Notes: generated from the sequence alone by a model not told the origin. A stretch of 64,000 nt of DNA from Diplocarpon mali (GCA_024741835.1 JAENRP010000035.1:5624-69623); one strand, 5' to 3'; shown: positions 1-10,723, counted from the stretch's first letter. Numbers and translations are program-made.

Positions 1-511
1 CTCTCCGCGCCACTCTCCCTTCATCCCTCTCACCCCTCCGTGGATTCTCGACTGCGGAGCCTGATCCCGCCGAGCGCTGCCCCCTCCCCCGCCGCCGCAT
101 TCTTCGTAGCCGTGCCCACGACAAGTGGAGGGGGCGGCCCGGCGTCTGATGTTGGGCGATCTAAGCGAGCTGGGAAAAGGGGCTGCAGGCGAGAACAAAG
201 CAAACGCGAGGCACGGGAACAGAGGCTCCGGAGAGAGATCAAGGAGGATGTGTCAAGGCCACGCGCGTGATGTATGTGATGTGCCTATTGAGGAGCTGTT
301 CACCATGGACACTAGCTAGGGGATTACACTGGTTGCAGTGGCAGCTGACTGCCGCGCGCGCCTCACCCCATCTTCTCGAGCCCCCGACGCTCCTTTGTCC
401 CGAGAGGGCATTGTCTTGTTGTCCGGGCGTATCTCGTGTTGTCGTGATGCCGTAGCGCCCATCCCGGGGTGGACAGTTCTCGAAATCTCGACCGGGTCCT
501 CCGCGTCGGCC
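1..511. other. left-edge non-coding stretch
   Basis: GC-rich DNA downstream of the methyltransferase gene. Short overlapping ORFs occur on both strands, but none has a recognisable domain or convincing splice pattern. I see no RNA gene or repeat here. Confidence 0.4.
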
Positions 512-1357
512 TCACTGGTGTCGCGGGTGTGGAGGGTCGGTCAAGGGTACGTATCTCACGCCGTACGTCTTTCGCTTCGTCACCACGCCGGCCGCGTCCT
601 TGTCGACGATCCAGAGGTACTGGCCAGACCCGTCGGCCTCTTCCACGGGTATGAAGATCCTGGTCGCTGCGTCAGCCCTCGCACGACTCGGGCCCTCCTT
701 TCCGCTCACCGTCCGGGACTCCTCAGCTGCTCAACCAGTTCCTGGGGGAGCGCGGCGGCCGCCGCTCCCACGTGGATGGCATCCCAGCCCTTCTCGTCAT
801 CCTCCCCCCGACGCCAGCCCTTGCGCCCATCGCCGACGACAAACCTGACCCTCCCCTCCCCCAGCATCGCGGCCCCCCCCTCACTCTTCTCCATGTTCCG
901 CTGTCCCAGGTCCCGCAGCGGCTGGATGTGTTCCAGTCCCACGACGCGAGCGGTCTCCGAGCTGCCCCGCGCACCTGGGGCCGGGCCGACGAGCTCCCCG
1001 AGCACGGCTGTCAGGTAGCCCGATCCCGACCCGACGTCTAGCACGCGGCAGCCGGGCCGCAGGAGCGGGAGGAGGGACTCGGCTGCGGCGGCGTGCATAT
1101 GGGGCGCGGATATCGTGGCAGCATGGCCGATGCCTTGCGGTGAGTCTTCGTAGGCGGACGCCGGATCCGGGCAGTAGTGAGCTCGGTCGACCTGCAACCG
1201 GTCGGATCAGTAGCCGCCTCGGGGTGGCAATGCCGGCATGTCGGGGAGGGCTTACCTTTGCCATGGCGTCTCGGACTCTCGAGCTGGTTATCAAGCCGTT
1301 CTTGAACAGGTTGTCGATCAGCTCGGTGTTCGTTCGCCCCGAACACTGCCACGCCAT
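512..1357 (-). CDS. protein-L-isoaspartate O-methyltransferase (PIMT)
   Basis: Repairs L-isoaspartyl residues in aged proteins by SAM-dependent methylation; family members are cytosolic. Three exons give 243 aa: 1357-1256, 1191-710 and 659-512. Exon 1 starts MAWQCSGRTNTELIDNLF, which matches the family N-terminus, and joins at AMAK|VDRAHY, the conserved VDRxHY region. The SAM-binding motif VLDVGSGSGYLTAVL lies near residue 85. Exon 2 joins exon 3 as SPGR|IFIPV, followed by the conserved tail YLWIVDKD...YGVRYVPLTD. Splice sites are GTAAG/CAG and GTGAGC/CAG. The second intron is only 50 nt, but frame and homology both require it. I chose the start because it is the only ATG giving the family N-terminus. 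The protein ends about nine residues beyond the usual PLTD terminus. The assignment is secure. Confidence 0.93.
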
Positions 1358-2891
1358 ATTGCGCTGGCCTCGACCGCCGCTCGAGGAGCGAAGGATACCG
1401 CGGAGAGAGTGCACCTTGATGTGATGGCAGATCGGCTGGCACTTGGGATTTTGGTCCTGCTGTCGCCTGTCATTACTGCGAGGCGTGTTGTGGTCGGCTA
1501 TCAAGACGGACGGGAAGCGAGTGAGAAGCGTGGGGTTGACGCGGGGTGATTACCAGGGGCCGAAGAAAAGCCACGACTATACGTTGTCACCTCACCGCCG
1601 GCCAGACAAACACTTCTCAACGACAGACTTCGCCTTGAAAACGCACTCTGGGCCTCGTGGGAGCGTACGCTATTGTGGTCTTTTTTCCAGCCTGCGACGA
1701 AGCTCTAGTACGAGCTTGTCTCCCACAAACCCCCATTTCCTTGTGAATCTCCTCCTCGACAGCGCCCCGAGCCTCCGCCTTGGGCCAAACGAGGACGTAT
1801 AGTGATCTTTCAGTTTGAGTGGCGCGAGCGGCTAACATGAGCCAGCACCCAAACCCATGCTCGACGCAACGGGGAGTGCCGCGCAAGAACAGAGACCAGA
1901 AGACCGATATGCGGACAACAGGATGAAGCGTCGCAAGGGGAGGGCTCTGCTCGAGCAGGTGTTGGATTCCCAGAACAAATCCTCGGCCCCGTCGTCGGCT
2001 TACAGGTCATATGACCAACGGTCCTGTGATCAGACACGTGACACGTGAGGCTTGGCAGATACTGTATCTATCTACTCTACGCTCTCGAGGAATAGCTTCG
2101 AGGGCCAGCTTCGAGGGCCAGCTTTTACACACGACCACAATACAACGAAGAGCTTGCGCTTCCACGTGCTGAATCGCCAGTGGCAAAAACAATGTCAGGG
2201 CCCCCCGCTGCGAACGAAGGAACTTTCCTGCCTCTCTGCTTCTCTGACCTCCTACACCGATTCGGCAAACGGGGAGCTTCATAGACAGCAAGCCGAAGGC
2301 TACTCGTGCACCGGTCGGCTAGGATTTCAAGGAGATGGAGTGGGAAATCGCCGACTCGGCTGGGTCCTGACTGTCTGTACGTGGTGGATAAGAGGGGCAC
2401 TCACCTTACCGCGCATCGGGGGGCTCGCAGCCAGAGGATGGCCTTGTGGGGAGAAACTAGATGGAGAGCAGTTCGAGATGTGGGACGCCAGATCTGCCAT
2501 CGCATGGCATCCAAAACGCACCGAGCAATCGTTGGTGGGTGTTCACACGAGCGGCAAAATCACATCCTGAAAATCGGGAAATCAAGAGCCGTACGTAGCT
2601 CTGAACCACGCATTCCATAGATACCGGCCAGGCCCCTCCCTTGACCCGCGATCCCTCCGGGTCTCGCGCGGCCAAGACATACGTACATGTTGCACCCTAC
2701 GTGTTGCGATGACGGCAGCTGAGTCAAGATCATCGTCGAGGTTTTTTGCTTCTACCAGCATTCTGCTTCCGGTCCCCTGTAAACGCCAGCCATGCAGTAG
2801 AGATCAGGAAAGATTTTGCTTTCTCCCATCCCTTCTCCCCATCCTCCCCAATCCCTGCGTTCATGCACCGTCTCCGGAGCCCGCGAGCCCA
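1358..2891. other. intergenic region
   Basis: Upstream DNA of the methyltransferase gene and downstream DNA of eIF3e. ORFs are short and overlap on both strands, with no recognised domain. A 13-bp direct duplication (unit gcttcgagggcca) lies near 2096-2123. I see no other structure. Confidence 0.4.
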
Positions 2892-4264
2892 TCACTTGGC
2901 GACCGCAGCGCTCAGGACCTGTGTTCTGAAGAAGCCACCCTTCGTCCGCTCGATGACTTGTTGGTACACGCTGCTGGGTGGATGGTTCATGACGACGGTG
3001 CCCTCTTTGTAATCGATCTTCGCGTCGACCCGGGTATCCCTGATCAAGTTGACAATCCACTTCTCGCCATCGTCCTGGTTCAGGCCCAGTCTCGCGCTCA
3101 GGTCCTTGATATCGATTCGCTGGTGAATCTTGCAGTAGCTCTCGGAGATCAGATGCCGGGCCGCCTCGACGAACCCCTCCGACGCGTGGTTGAGGAAGAA
3201 GTCCGATTGCAGCACCACGTCGGCCTCGGAGAGCTTCTTCTGTGCCTCCTCGAAATCAAAGTCGATGTACAGCGCCTTGATGAAGTCGGTGACGGGGTCG
3301 CTGTACTCGTAGTTCTCCTGCTTGACGATACGGATGATGTCCTTCAGCTGCTTCTGGTACTGGCCCGTGTTGCGCGTCCGGTTGCGGTTGGTGATGACGG
3401 CCGCGGTCAGGTATCGCAGGATCCAGGGGCAGGCGGTCTGGATGGTGTTGATGAAGGGCGCCGAGAAGAACATCTCACAGATGACGTCACGTCCGGCCTC
3501 GTAGTTGAAGAAGGGGAAGAGCGCCCAGTGGATCAGCCAGGTTCGGTGGGTGAGCTGGGCGAGCGGATTGCTGAAGAGCTTGGTGTCGATGGATTCCTTG
3601 ACCTTCGTCACCTCCTCCATCGCCGCCTCCCAGTTGAGGCAGAGAATCTCCGACGCGAGCTTTCCCCAGGTTGCGGCCGTCACTTTGGCTTCGTCGGTGG
3701 ACAGGACACGGAACTTGTAGAGGGTTTCCGCTGCAGTGGCATAGTCTCCACAGCTATACTGGTAGTTGCCAAATTCGTAGAGGGCGTCGATGTTCTCAAT
3801 GGAAACCTATTCATGTAAGCAGAGATCTCCCAACCCTGATCGTGGGAGCGTACACCGTGTTCCTTCTTGAGGAATTCCAAGTTGGCCACCTTGTCGCTTC
3901 GCAGTTCCTTGACAACATCTTCGCTCCCCAGCAGGTCGGTGATTTTCGCCGTGTCGTCGGCATATTTGGTCAGCCTCTCCACGACCTCCTGCTTCTTCTT
4001 GGTAAACTCCTTCGGCGGCTCCTCGAGATCCTCGATATCGCAGTATAACTGCGCCACATAGTCCGTCATGTTTGTCTTTCTCAGCAACTCGTATTTCGTC
4101 TTGGTGATCGCGTCGGTGGACTCATCGCTCTCCTCAGCTTGGTGCTCCAAGAACTGCAGCAAGGGGAAGATCAAGTGGCGGTCCAGGTGTGGGATCACTT
4201 TTGGCAGCAGGTCGTTCTCTCTGGCGACGTCCTCGAGCGACTTTGCGGGCGCGTTATCCGCCAT
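2892..4264 (-). CDS. int6: eukaryotic translation initiation factor 3 subunit e (eIF3e/Int6)
   Basis: PCI-domain subunit of eIF3, which binds the 40S subunit and supports scanning and initiation in the cytoplasm. Two exons (4264-3854, 3806-2892) encode 441 aa, the usual length for filamentous fungi. The N-terminal half shows the eIF3e signature ([35 protein letters not shown]). The C-terminal PCI region contains [20 protein letters not shown] and ends [20 protein letters not shown], typical of the winged-helix end. The 47-nt intron joins KKEHG to [13 protein letters not shown] in phase 0. The start [14 protein letters not shown] is the first ATG giving the family N-terminus. Third codon positions are strongly C/G. 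The gene is divergent from the mL49 gene across 189 bp. The call is secure. Confidence 0.96.
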
Positions 4265-4453
4265 GCTTGCAACTGTCCGGCGTTGAGAGGGAGTCAATGT
4301 CGTGGTGGGGTGGGGACCATGAAATCGCGACGATTGTGTGCGCCAAGCAGGGATTGGCGCTAGCTAGCTTGCTTAGCGCATCTTTTCTCCAAGACCAACG
4401 GCCATGACCCGTTCGGAGAGCGCTGAGGGCATCTCGAGACGACGCAGTCAACC
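4265..4453. promoter_or_regulatory. short shared divergent promoter (eIF3e / mL49)
   Basis: 189 bp separate the start codons of two divergent translation genes, cytosolic eIF3e and mitochondrial mL49. It must contain both 5' leaders and core promoters. I see no TATA box. That the two genes share control is inference. Confidence 0.5.
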
Positions 4454-4934
4454 ATGGCCTCCTCCCTCCACCCCGTCTTCCTCCGGCCAACGAATCTCCC
4501 GGGGCCCGCAAGCCTCCAGCGCGTCCTCGGCGCCGCGAGAGCTTCTCGAGCCATGATCCGCGCAGAATCAACCTCAGCAGCCTCGGTACAAGCCGAACAG
4601 GCCACACTCGCGGCCTCGAGGCCATACCGAATCACGCTCACCCGGTCGAAGAGCCTGCCTATCTACCTGCTGGCGAAACGGGGCGGCAACAAGAAGTTGA
4701 CTCGGATTCGGAGGATTGAAGGCGATGTCAAGGAGCTGAAGAAGGACTTGCAGGAGGCACTGGGGATGGATGCAAAGGATGTCACGATCAATCAGTTGAC
4801 GAAGCAGATCATCGTGAAGGTATGTGCCAGGTGTCGCTGTTTACAAACGCTTGCGCGGCTGACTGGTGGCACAGGGGCACATGAAGCCCCAAATCCAGCA
4901 GTTCTTCACAGACCGGCCTTCGACGGTACTGTGA
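4454..4934 (+). CDS. IMG2: mitochondrial large-subunit ribosomal protein mL49 (Img2 family)
   Basis: Component of the mitochondrial ribosome large subunit, needed for mitochondrial translation. Two exons (4454-4819, 4875-4934) encode 141 aa. The first ~55 residues are rich in Arg, Ser and Ala with almost no acidic residues, as in a mitochondrial presequence. The body carries the Img2 signature: YRITLTRSKSLPIYLLAKRGGN, then KLTRIRRIEGDV, DLQEAL and VTINQLTKQIIVKG. The intron (GTATGT/ACAG) splits IIVK|GHMKPQIQQFF in phase 0. Reading through it instead replaces the conserved GH.KP end with unrelated sequence. The last exon is 20 codons including the stop. Family identity is secure. The exact presequence start is the most upstream in-frame ATG in the region. 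Confidence 0.92.
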
Positions 4935-5311
4935 CCGTCTGTCAGTGCAAGGACGGCAAGGGAGAGACCCATAGGGAGGACCGGTAGATCGGTCGCATGT
5001 ATTGCATGATGGGACATGGCTTCTCGTCATTTTGCTCGCGAGGATTTCGCTGTATCTGTCTCTCTGCAAACAATAGCTATATGTACATCACCAGTCTTTC
5101 TCATGCCCTCTTGGCCAAGAGAGCCCATAGACATCGAATTGTACACCATCCAGGGAATCGATCCGTCTCAATCCAATCAAAGAAAACACTCCGTTAGCCA
5201 AAGCAGCTATGCTCATCAAAAAGTCCACTTCGTAAACGCCAGATCCGCTGCCGAGTTCGTTGATGCGTCTATCAAAAGTGGTACAGTGGTAATAACAGAA
5301 TAGGCTGTCGC
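4935..5311. other. convergent 3' intergenic region
   Basis: Lies between the 3' ends of the mL49 gene (+) and SWI1 (-). It is more AT-rich than the flanking coding DNA and should hold both 3' UTRs. No other feature seen. Confidence 0.45.
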
Positions 5312-8300
5312 TCATGTCCCGAACCCTGAATATGCACACAATTGTCTGAGTACTCCCCGGAACCGAGGGTGCGCGATTCGAAGTGCGCTCAGTAGGCTGT
5401 CCTTGGATGGCAAACCAGAGAGGGGTATATTGGAAGACGCGTCTTCCGGATCTTTGGATTTTTCTGCCAGGCGCTGGAGGACTACAATGCCACTCGTGAT
5501 GATGTGAAGTAGAGACTCGTCGTCCGCACCTTTGGGGAGGGCCGCGGCTCGCTGGTGTTGGGCTTGTGGTGGACCCTCGAGACACCAAGACACAACGAGG
5601 CGGCCGAGCTTCTGGGAAAATCCGTCCTCAGACGTCAGCCAGGATTTGGCCACGCCGGTCTCGTACCCGGGGGCTAGGTTAGACAGGATCTCGGCTGCCA
5701 GCATCCCCTGCATGAGAGATGGCTTCCGCGAATCTAGGACTGGAAGTAAGCCATCCCCCCGCGTGGACTCTGGCTTCTCATCTGGTATCGTTGAAATGGC
5801 CAGACCGAAGGTTCGGGTGAGCAGGTCAAACGGCGGCAACGACGCCACATCGGACGCGAAGATCGTCTTGTAGTGTGTCCGGTTGGGCTCATCCCTAGCC
5901 AAGAGCTTTGCGAGGGCGTCCACCGCACACGGGAGGTACGTATGCACGGCGGGGTCATAGGAGGAGAAGGAGACAGCTGATTCGACTCCCATTGTGTTCG
6001 GGGGAGGGCATGGAGCGAAGGCGAGGAGAAAGTGAATCAGGCACAACGCTTGCTCCCGTCCGGGCAACTCAATCGACTGCGCCAAATTCGACAGGAACGT
6101 GATCACATCTTTCATGAAGTCCAGGGTGTTCTGGTTCGTTCGGAGGAACATATTCCGCGTACCCAGGTATCGAATGACAACACACAAGAACCTGACGACA
6201 AGCTCGTCGGCCAGAAGTCCATGGTTCACTTCCTCGAAAGACAGATTTCGAAGGATCGTCGTGAGACATATCAACCGGTCGACCGACCGATCAAGCTCGT
6301 ACTCCGCAGAGCCGAAAGCGGGCAGTTCCCGGAGGCTCTGGTGATCGAGCCGACATCCACGGGCTATCTCTTCATACGAGCTGATCAGCATCACGTCCGA
6401 GACCTCCGCCGCGTTCTCTGCCAGGAGATCAATCTGCACTTCGGCACAGTCGATCATGGTCTCGACGAGATCTTCGCATTGACGCATGTCCAGTCGCGCG
6501 TTCGACATCGTCAGCGCTGTAAGGGTGTCCAGAGCCAATCGCACCTCACTGTGGATCCCAGACTGGAGACTCATGGTCAAGGCATGGATGTCTACAGTGC
6601 CCATGGCACCCAGCTCGTCCACTTGAGGAAAATCCGGCCGGACGGTCCTCAGCGCGTCGCCGAGATTGGCCAGCGGGAGGAGCTCATAGCCGCCGTAGGA
6701 GTCGACGACTCGCGTCTTCGGCTGCAACATGTCCGGTAGGGTGACAGGCGTCAAGATCGGCGGTATTGATTCGTGGCGTGCATCTGACGGTCGAGCTAGC
6801 ACGCTGCCGGTCATGGTGCCCTGTACCGGAGAGAGCATCGCAAACGCAGAGCCGCTCCGGGGCGGCGTCACGTCTACGCTTCGCGAGAGACTGTTGTGGG
6901 AATGGCTCGGATGAGCCATCGGGTGAGGTCCTTGGGGTTGCTGCGGAGTCGCAAAGCCATTGATCGACGGTTGCTGCGCATGGTGAGGGTGCTTCGCTGG
7001 AGTGGACTGGACGTCCCGCGGATGCTGAAGGTGGTGCTGTTGCATCTGTGGCTGCTGCAAGAAATTTGGCGACGGCTGCATGGAATGCGGGTTTCCTGGC
7101 TTTGTCGGCGACATCTGTTGGGCCAGGTTGGGATTCTGCTGCATCATGGCTGCTCTGTGTCGCTGCTGATTTACGGCCCAGGCCTCCTCGAACAGGCTCA
7201 GGTTCCGCTCGTAGTGAGCCCTCAGTTGCTGGGCCGCGTTGGGATGCTGGGCCTCGTAGAACTGCATGGCTTGGGCGACCTGATTCCAGCCGTTCGCCTG
7301 CGACACCTTCTTGTGCCCGCCAAGCTTGACAACCGTCATGTACAATGTGATGAGCGTGATCTGACGGTCCCCTACGACCGGATTGATGTCCAAGGGAAGC
7401 TGCTTCTGCTGCATGAACGACACCAGACTCTTCATGAAGCTTTCGGGATTTGGACCCCCCCGAGACTGAGGAGGAAGAGGAGGAGGAGGATGGGGCTGCT
7501 GGGGCTGCTGTGGTCGCATTCCTGCGAATTGCCCATTCGGCGGCATCTGTAGTGGCCCTTTGGGCATCGGGCCGGCCCCCGGGGGCAAGTTCCCCTGCCG
7601 GGCAGCCATCATACTTCGCTGTTGCATCTGCTGCTGCATCTGCATCTGCTGGTAGAGCATCTTCTGCTGCTCCACGGCGTTCGGTGGGCGCTGTTGGCCC
7701 GGTTGGGGCTGTCCTTGGCTCTGCTGGTACATTTGCGGGGGTTGGTTGTGAGGCGGCTGCATCTGGGGTTTGCCGCTCTGAGGCGGGACGGAGGTTCGAC
7801 CCGGCACCGGATTGAAGCTCTGGCCAAAGCCCTGGGCGAAGCCGGGGGGGTTCTGCGCGTACGAATGACCGCTTCCCGGAGTATCTGCTCTGCCCGGTTC
7901 GGACTGGGAGGGGGATGCTTGAGGAAACTGTTGCCCCGCGGGCGAGAAGGGATGCGGGGAGGCTGTCGACACTCTCTGGGGAACGCCTCCAGGACGCATG
8001 ATGGGAGATGGGCTGGCATTGGCGCTGCCGTTCTGGAGATGGGCGTACGGGATCTGTTGGGGCGCATGCTGGGGAGTGCCGTTGTTCTGGGGAAACGGCC
8101 CGGGGTACTGAGGTTGCGAAGGGGTTTGCGATCGCGAGTTTGGGAGCATGCTGGGCGCTTGACGCGGCGATGCCCCGAGACTCTCCTCCCGGGGTCGCGG
8201 TCTCTTGGATGGTATCACGGAATTCGTCTGGTACTGGGGGTTGCTCAAGGCGGGAGAGCCCGAACCGTTGCGCATGCCGCCATTCTGCATCCTCTGCTGC

Positions 8301-8446
8301 AGCTGCTGGTTCTGGAACTGGGCCGCGTCGAAGGAGGAGTGGTTGTTTATGAAGGCGGATTGGTCGAGCATTGTCGAGCTGGCATTGGGGTCGAGATGGT
8401 TGAAGCCAGCGCCATGGTGGGTTTGGTCGTTCATCCAGGAGCTCAT
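5312..8446 (-). CDS. SWI1: SWI/SNF chromatin-remodelling subunit Swi1 (ARID protein)
   Basis: Nuclear ARID subunit of the SWI/SNF ATP-dependent remodelling complex. The ORF is uninterrupted, 1044 aa. The first ~330 residues are a low-complexity Q/P/N/S region with a poly-Q/M stretch near 225-290. The ARID domain follows at about 333-425 (FMKSLVSFMQQKQLPLDINP, LITLYMTVVKLGGHKKVS, GWNQVAQAM). A second Q/H/P-rich linker leads to a helical C-terminal Swi1 domain from ~600 to the end (e.g. LVVRFLCVVIRYLGTRN). The start MSSWMNDQT matches the short MxxWM opening of other fungal Swi1 proteins. A probable 5' UTR intron and a 10-codon upstream ORF precede it (separate entries). Third positions are GC-rich. 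Confidence is high from the ARID and overall architecture. Confidence 0.93.
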   Translation of the reverse strand: MSSWMNDQTHHGAGFNHLDPNASSTMLDQSAFINNHSSFDAAQFQNQQLQQRMQNGGMRNGSGSPALSNPQYQTNSVIPSKRPRPREESLGASPRQAPSMLPNSRSQTPSQPQYPGPFPQNNGTPQHAPQQIPYAHLQNGSANASPSPIMRPGGVPQRVSTASPHPFSPAGQQFPQASPSQSEPGRADTPGSGHSYAQNPPGFAQGFGQSFNPVPGRTSVPPQSGKPQMQPPHNQPPQMYQQSQGQPQPGQQRPPNAVEQQKMLYQQMQMQQQMQQRSMMAARQGNLPPGAGPMPKGPLQMPPNGQFAGMRPQQPQQPHPPPPLPPQSRGGPNPESFMKSLVSFMQQKQLPLDINPVVGDRQITLITLYMTVVKLGGHKKVSQANGWNQVAQAMQFYEAQHPNAAQQLRAHYERNLSLFEEAWAVNQQRHRAAMMQQNPNLAQQMSPTKPGNPHSMQPSPNFLQQPQMQQHHLQHPRDVQSTPAKHPHHAQQPSINGFATPQQPQGPHPMAHPSHSHNSLSRSVDVTPPRSGSAFAMLSPVQGTMTGSVLARPSDARHESIPPILTPVTLPDMLQPKTRVVDSYGGYELLPLANLGDALRTVRPDFPQVDELGAMGTVDIHALTMSLQSGIHSEVRLALDTLTALTMSNARLDMRQCEDLVETMIDCAEVQIDLLAENAAEVSDVMLISSYEEIARGCRLDHQSLRELPAFGSAEYELDRSVDRLICLTTILRNLSFEEVNHGLLADELVVRFLCVVIRYLGTRNMFLRTNQNTLDFMKDVITFLSNLAQSIELPGREQALCLIHFLLAFAPCPPPNTMGVESAVSFSSYDPAVHTYLPCAVDALAKLLARDEPNRTHYKTIFASDVASLPPFDLLTRTFGLAISTIPDEKPESTRGDGLLPVLDSRKPSLMQGMLAAEILSNLAPGYETGVAKSWLTSEDGFSQKLGRLVVSWCLEGPPQAQHQRAAALPKGADDESLLHIITSGIVVLQRLAEKSKDPEDASSNIPLSGLPSKDSLLSALRIAHPRFRGVLRQLCAYSGFGT

Positions 8447-8475
8447 GTCGACGTGGCGGTATCGAGGCGACCCAT
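8443..8475 (-). promoter_or_regulatory. upstream ORF overlapping the SWI1 start (ATGA)
   Basis: A 10-codon ORF (MGRLDTATST) starts exactly at a predicted splice acceptor (CCCGCAG|ATG). Its TGA stop overlaps the SWI1 start codon as ATGA. This layout would allow termination and re-initiation. The geometry is visible in the sequence; the regulatory role is inference. Confidence 0.5.
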
Positions 8476-8724
8476 CTGCGGGAGAAGAACAAAGGTCAGC
8501 GGTGCCGTCACGGCTAGAGAAGGCCTCGAGGAGGAGAGAGGCCAGGCCGGGTACATGAAAGTCGCGACGCGCGTGGTCCGGTCAGAGTTCAATGCGAGAC
8601 GACGAAAAGGCCAATGGCCATCGACATCATCGACAGCCTCGAGCGATCAGCGCCAGGCGCATCTGCAGACGTCGGAGACGAAGGTACCGCGACAGAGGGA
8701 TGGAATGGAAGGGCTGTTTCTTAC
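8476..8724 (-). other. predicted 5' UTR intron of SWI1
   Basis: A strong donor (TTAG|GTAAGA, ending the exon at 8725) and a pyrimidine-rich acceptor (TTCTTCTCCCGCAG at 8476) delimit a 249-nt intron in the SWI1 leader. It is inferred from motifs only. Confidence 0.45.
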
Positions 8725-8725
8725 C

Positions 8726-9246
8726 TAATTCGCGGTGCTGTTGATGGTCAATGGAATCGAAGGCTCTCTTCCGACCAAATCTAAAAAGATGCTAGCCGGA
8801 TCGGGACTAGGCGGCAATGAATATCCACAATTAGGTGGTCGATTGATCGATTGCTGTCAAGACATAGTCGTCAGTCAGGATGCTCGTCCAGCGCGATTGG
8901 GCCAGCGCGGATTCCCCGCGGGTAGGGCCGGGCGGCGATTTTCGGGGAAGTGGTTTTCTTTTTTTTTTGTTTTTTTTTAACGTGAATTCGAGGTGTTGAG
9001 AAGCTGCGATCACGTTCTGGGGGCGTGATCGGTAGTCGGCGAAGCGGCATCTGAGTGAAGCAGCAGCCGCCGGAGGAGGAGAGGGAGAGAGAGAGGAGAG
9101 GGCGCAGGGAGGAAAACGAGCCGGGACGTACGTACAAGATGGCAAAGCAGAGCAAAGCTAGTGGAAGTCACGGATCGGGCTCTGGATCATGAGCCTCCAA
9201 AGGGGATCTGGAGTAGTGGGTGCGGGCGCAATGGTGTTCGTCTCGT
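8726..9246. promoter_or_regulatory. SWI1 upstream/leader region
   Basis: Non-coding DNA upstream of the predicted SWI1 5' UTR intron. It contains a 17-nt T-rich run near 8959-8979 and a short GA-rich stretch near 9074-9110. It probably holds the promoter. No defined element was recognised. Confidence 0.35.
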
Positions 9247-9375
9247 GGGGAGGGGGGGGGGGGTGGGGGGAGGGGGTAAGGGGGGAGGGGAGAAGGGGGG
9301 AGGGGAGAAGGGGGAGAAGGGGGAGAAGGGGGCGAGGGGGCAGAGGCAGAGAGCGAGAGAGAGCGAGAGAGAGAG
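9247..9375 (+). repeat. G-run / GA-rich low-complexity tract
   Basis: About 95 bp of consecutive G-runs of 4-9 separated by A, T or GAA, then GA dinucleotides. The purine strand is +. Such sequence can form G-quadruplex or triplex DNA. It lies about 800 bp upstream of the SWI1 start codon. Confidence 0.8.
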
Positions 9376-10129
9376 GATTTTGGGTTGAGGGAGAGGGCAA
9401 GCTGAGCTGCCGGCGGGGTGGGTTCAGGAGCAAGATGCCCAATAATGCGACACTCGAGTCGTCGACCGATGCGCTGGGCTGGTGATGCACGGGAGACGGG
9501 GCCTCGACGAGATACGAATATGGGTGGGATCCGACCGGGCTCGAAGGGTCGTGGGGAGAAGTCGAGAGGCAGTCGGGGCCAAGCAGGCCAGGCAAGACGA
9601 TGAAGGTCAAGCAAGGTCAAGGCAAAGGATGAGGGCCCGGTTGTAATCGATCTCGCCTCTGGATGGCTTTCCCTTCGCCTTGGGTGTGGTGGAGAGAGGC
9701 TGGGCTGGACTGGGAATGCGGTAATACAGTCCGAGTACGAGTGGAGGTGAAAGTGGGTGTGAGGAATTGGGGGGATGAGGGATGGGGATGGGGAATGGGG
9801 GATGGGAATGGGTTGCCGTAGTGGAGGAGGTGGGGGGCGCAGGCCACCGGAGTCCAGCAGCACAACTCGGTACTCTCGGTGAAGGGGACGAAGAGACAAG
9901 CAGGTAACGCGCGGGGAGGGGGAAGAAGAGACAAGCAGGTAATGCCCGGGGAGGCGGGTTAGAGAAATGTCAGGCAAGGTGGCTACAGGTCGGTCGGTTG
10001 GTAGGTAAAGCGTGACAACCGAGTCAGCGCTCGCCTCGGAGGGGAGATTTCAGCGCAGGTCTGTCCGTAGGCAAGGCAGAGAGAGGTGGGAGGGAGTGGT
10101 GGAGGGAGTGGTGGAGGGAGTGGTGGGAG
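9376..10129. other. GC-rich non-coding stretch
   Basis: Purine-rich on the + strand. Near 10080-10135 a ggagggagtggt-type unit repeats about four times. No coding potential recognised. Confidence 0.4.
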
Positions 10130-10605
10130 GAAGTGGTGGGAGGTAGTAGGAAGTTGTAGGTAGTAAATGGTAAATAGTACAAAGTAGGCAATAGGCAGTA
10201 GGCAGTAAATAGTATGCAGTGAGTTATAGGTTGTAGCCAGTAAATAGTAAGTAATAGGTAATAGGCAATAGGTAGTAGGCAGTAGATAGTATGTAGTAAG
10301 TAGTAGGTTATAGGCAGTAAATAGTGTGTAGTAAGTAGTAGGTTATAGGCAGTAAATAACAAGTAATAGGGAATAGGCAGTAATTAGTATATAGTAAGTA
10401 GTAGGTTATAGGCAGTAAATTATAAGTAATAGGTAATAGGCAATAGGCAGTAGGCAGTAAATAGTATGCAGTAAGTAGTACGTTATAGGCAGTAAATAGC
10501 AAGTAATAGGTAATAGGCAGTAAATAGTATATAGTAATTAGTAGGCCGTCAACAGTAGGCAGTTAGTAAATACTAAACAGTACATAGTAAATAGTAAATA
10601 GTACT
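10130..10605. repeat. AGTA-rich degenerate tandem array
   Basis: About 475 bp built almost wholly from short words such as agta, aggta, ggcagtaaata and agtaagtagtagg. A recurrent core, gtaggttataggcagtaaat, appears near 10300, 10338, 10402 and (one change) 10477. That gives irregular 38-74 bp higher-order units. C is very scarce on the + strand. The large assembly gap begins about 120 bp downstream, so the array may continue or have confounded assembly. Confidence 0.85.
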
Positions 10606-10723
10606 TTGTTGTCTGCAGACCTCGCGTTCCCTGCTGCGGAATATCAACGTGAGCCTGAGAAACGAGAAACCTTCGTGTTCCACATATCAGCTACCATAAC
10701 ATAAATAAGCGGCCAGATCACCC

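Noticed and set aside
2709..3818. 369-codon open frame on the + strand
   Set aside because: Antisense shadow of eIF3e. It is Leu/Asp/Val-rich with no domain, while the minus strand gives a full conserved protein.
6684..8492. 602-codon open frame on the - strand in another phase
   Set aside because: Alternate frame of the Q/P-rich SWI1 N-terminus. Its composition is Arg/Ala/Pro low complexity and it lacks any domain.
7622..8728. 368-codon open frame on the + strand
   Set aside because: Antisense of the glutamine-rich SWI1 region. CAG repeats read as Leu runs.
9158..9977. 269-codon Pro/Ser-rich frame on the - strand
   Set aside because: Translation of the G-run and GA tract. It is low-complexity with no domain.
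10130..10605. Possible CRISPR-like array
   Set aside because: The units are short, irregular and lack unique spacers, and the organism is a fungus. It is a degenerate tandem repeat.
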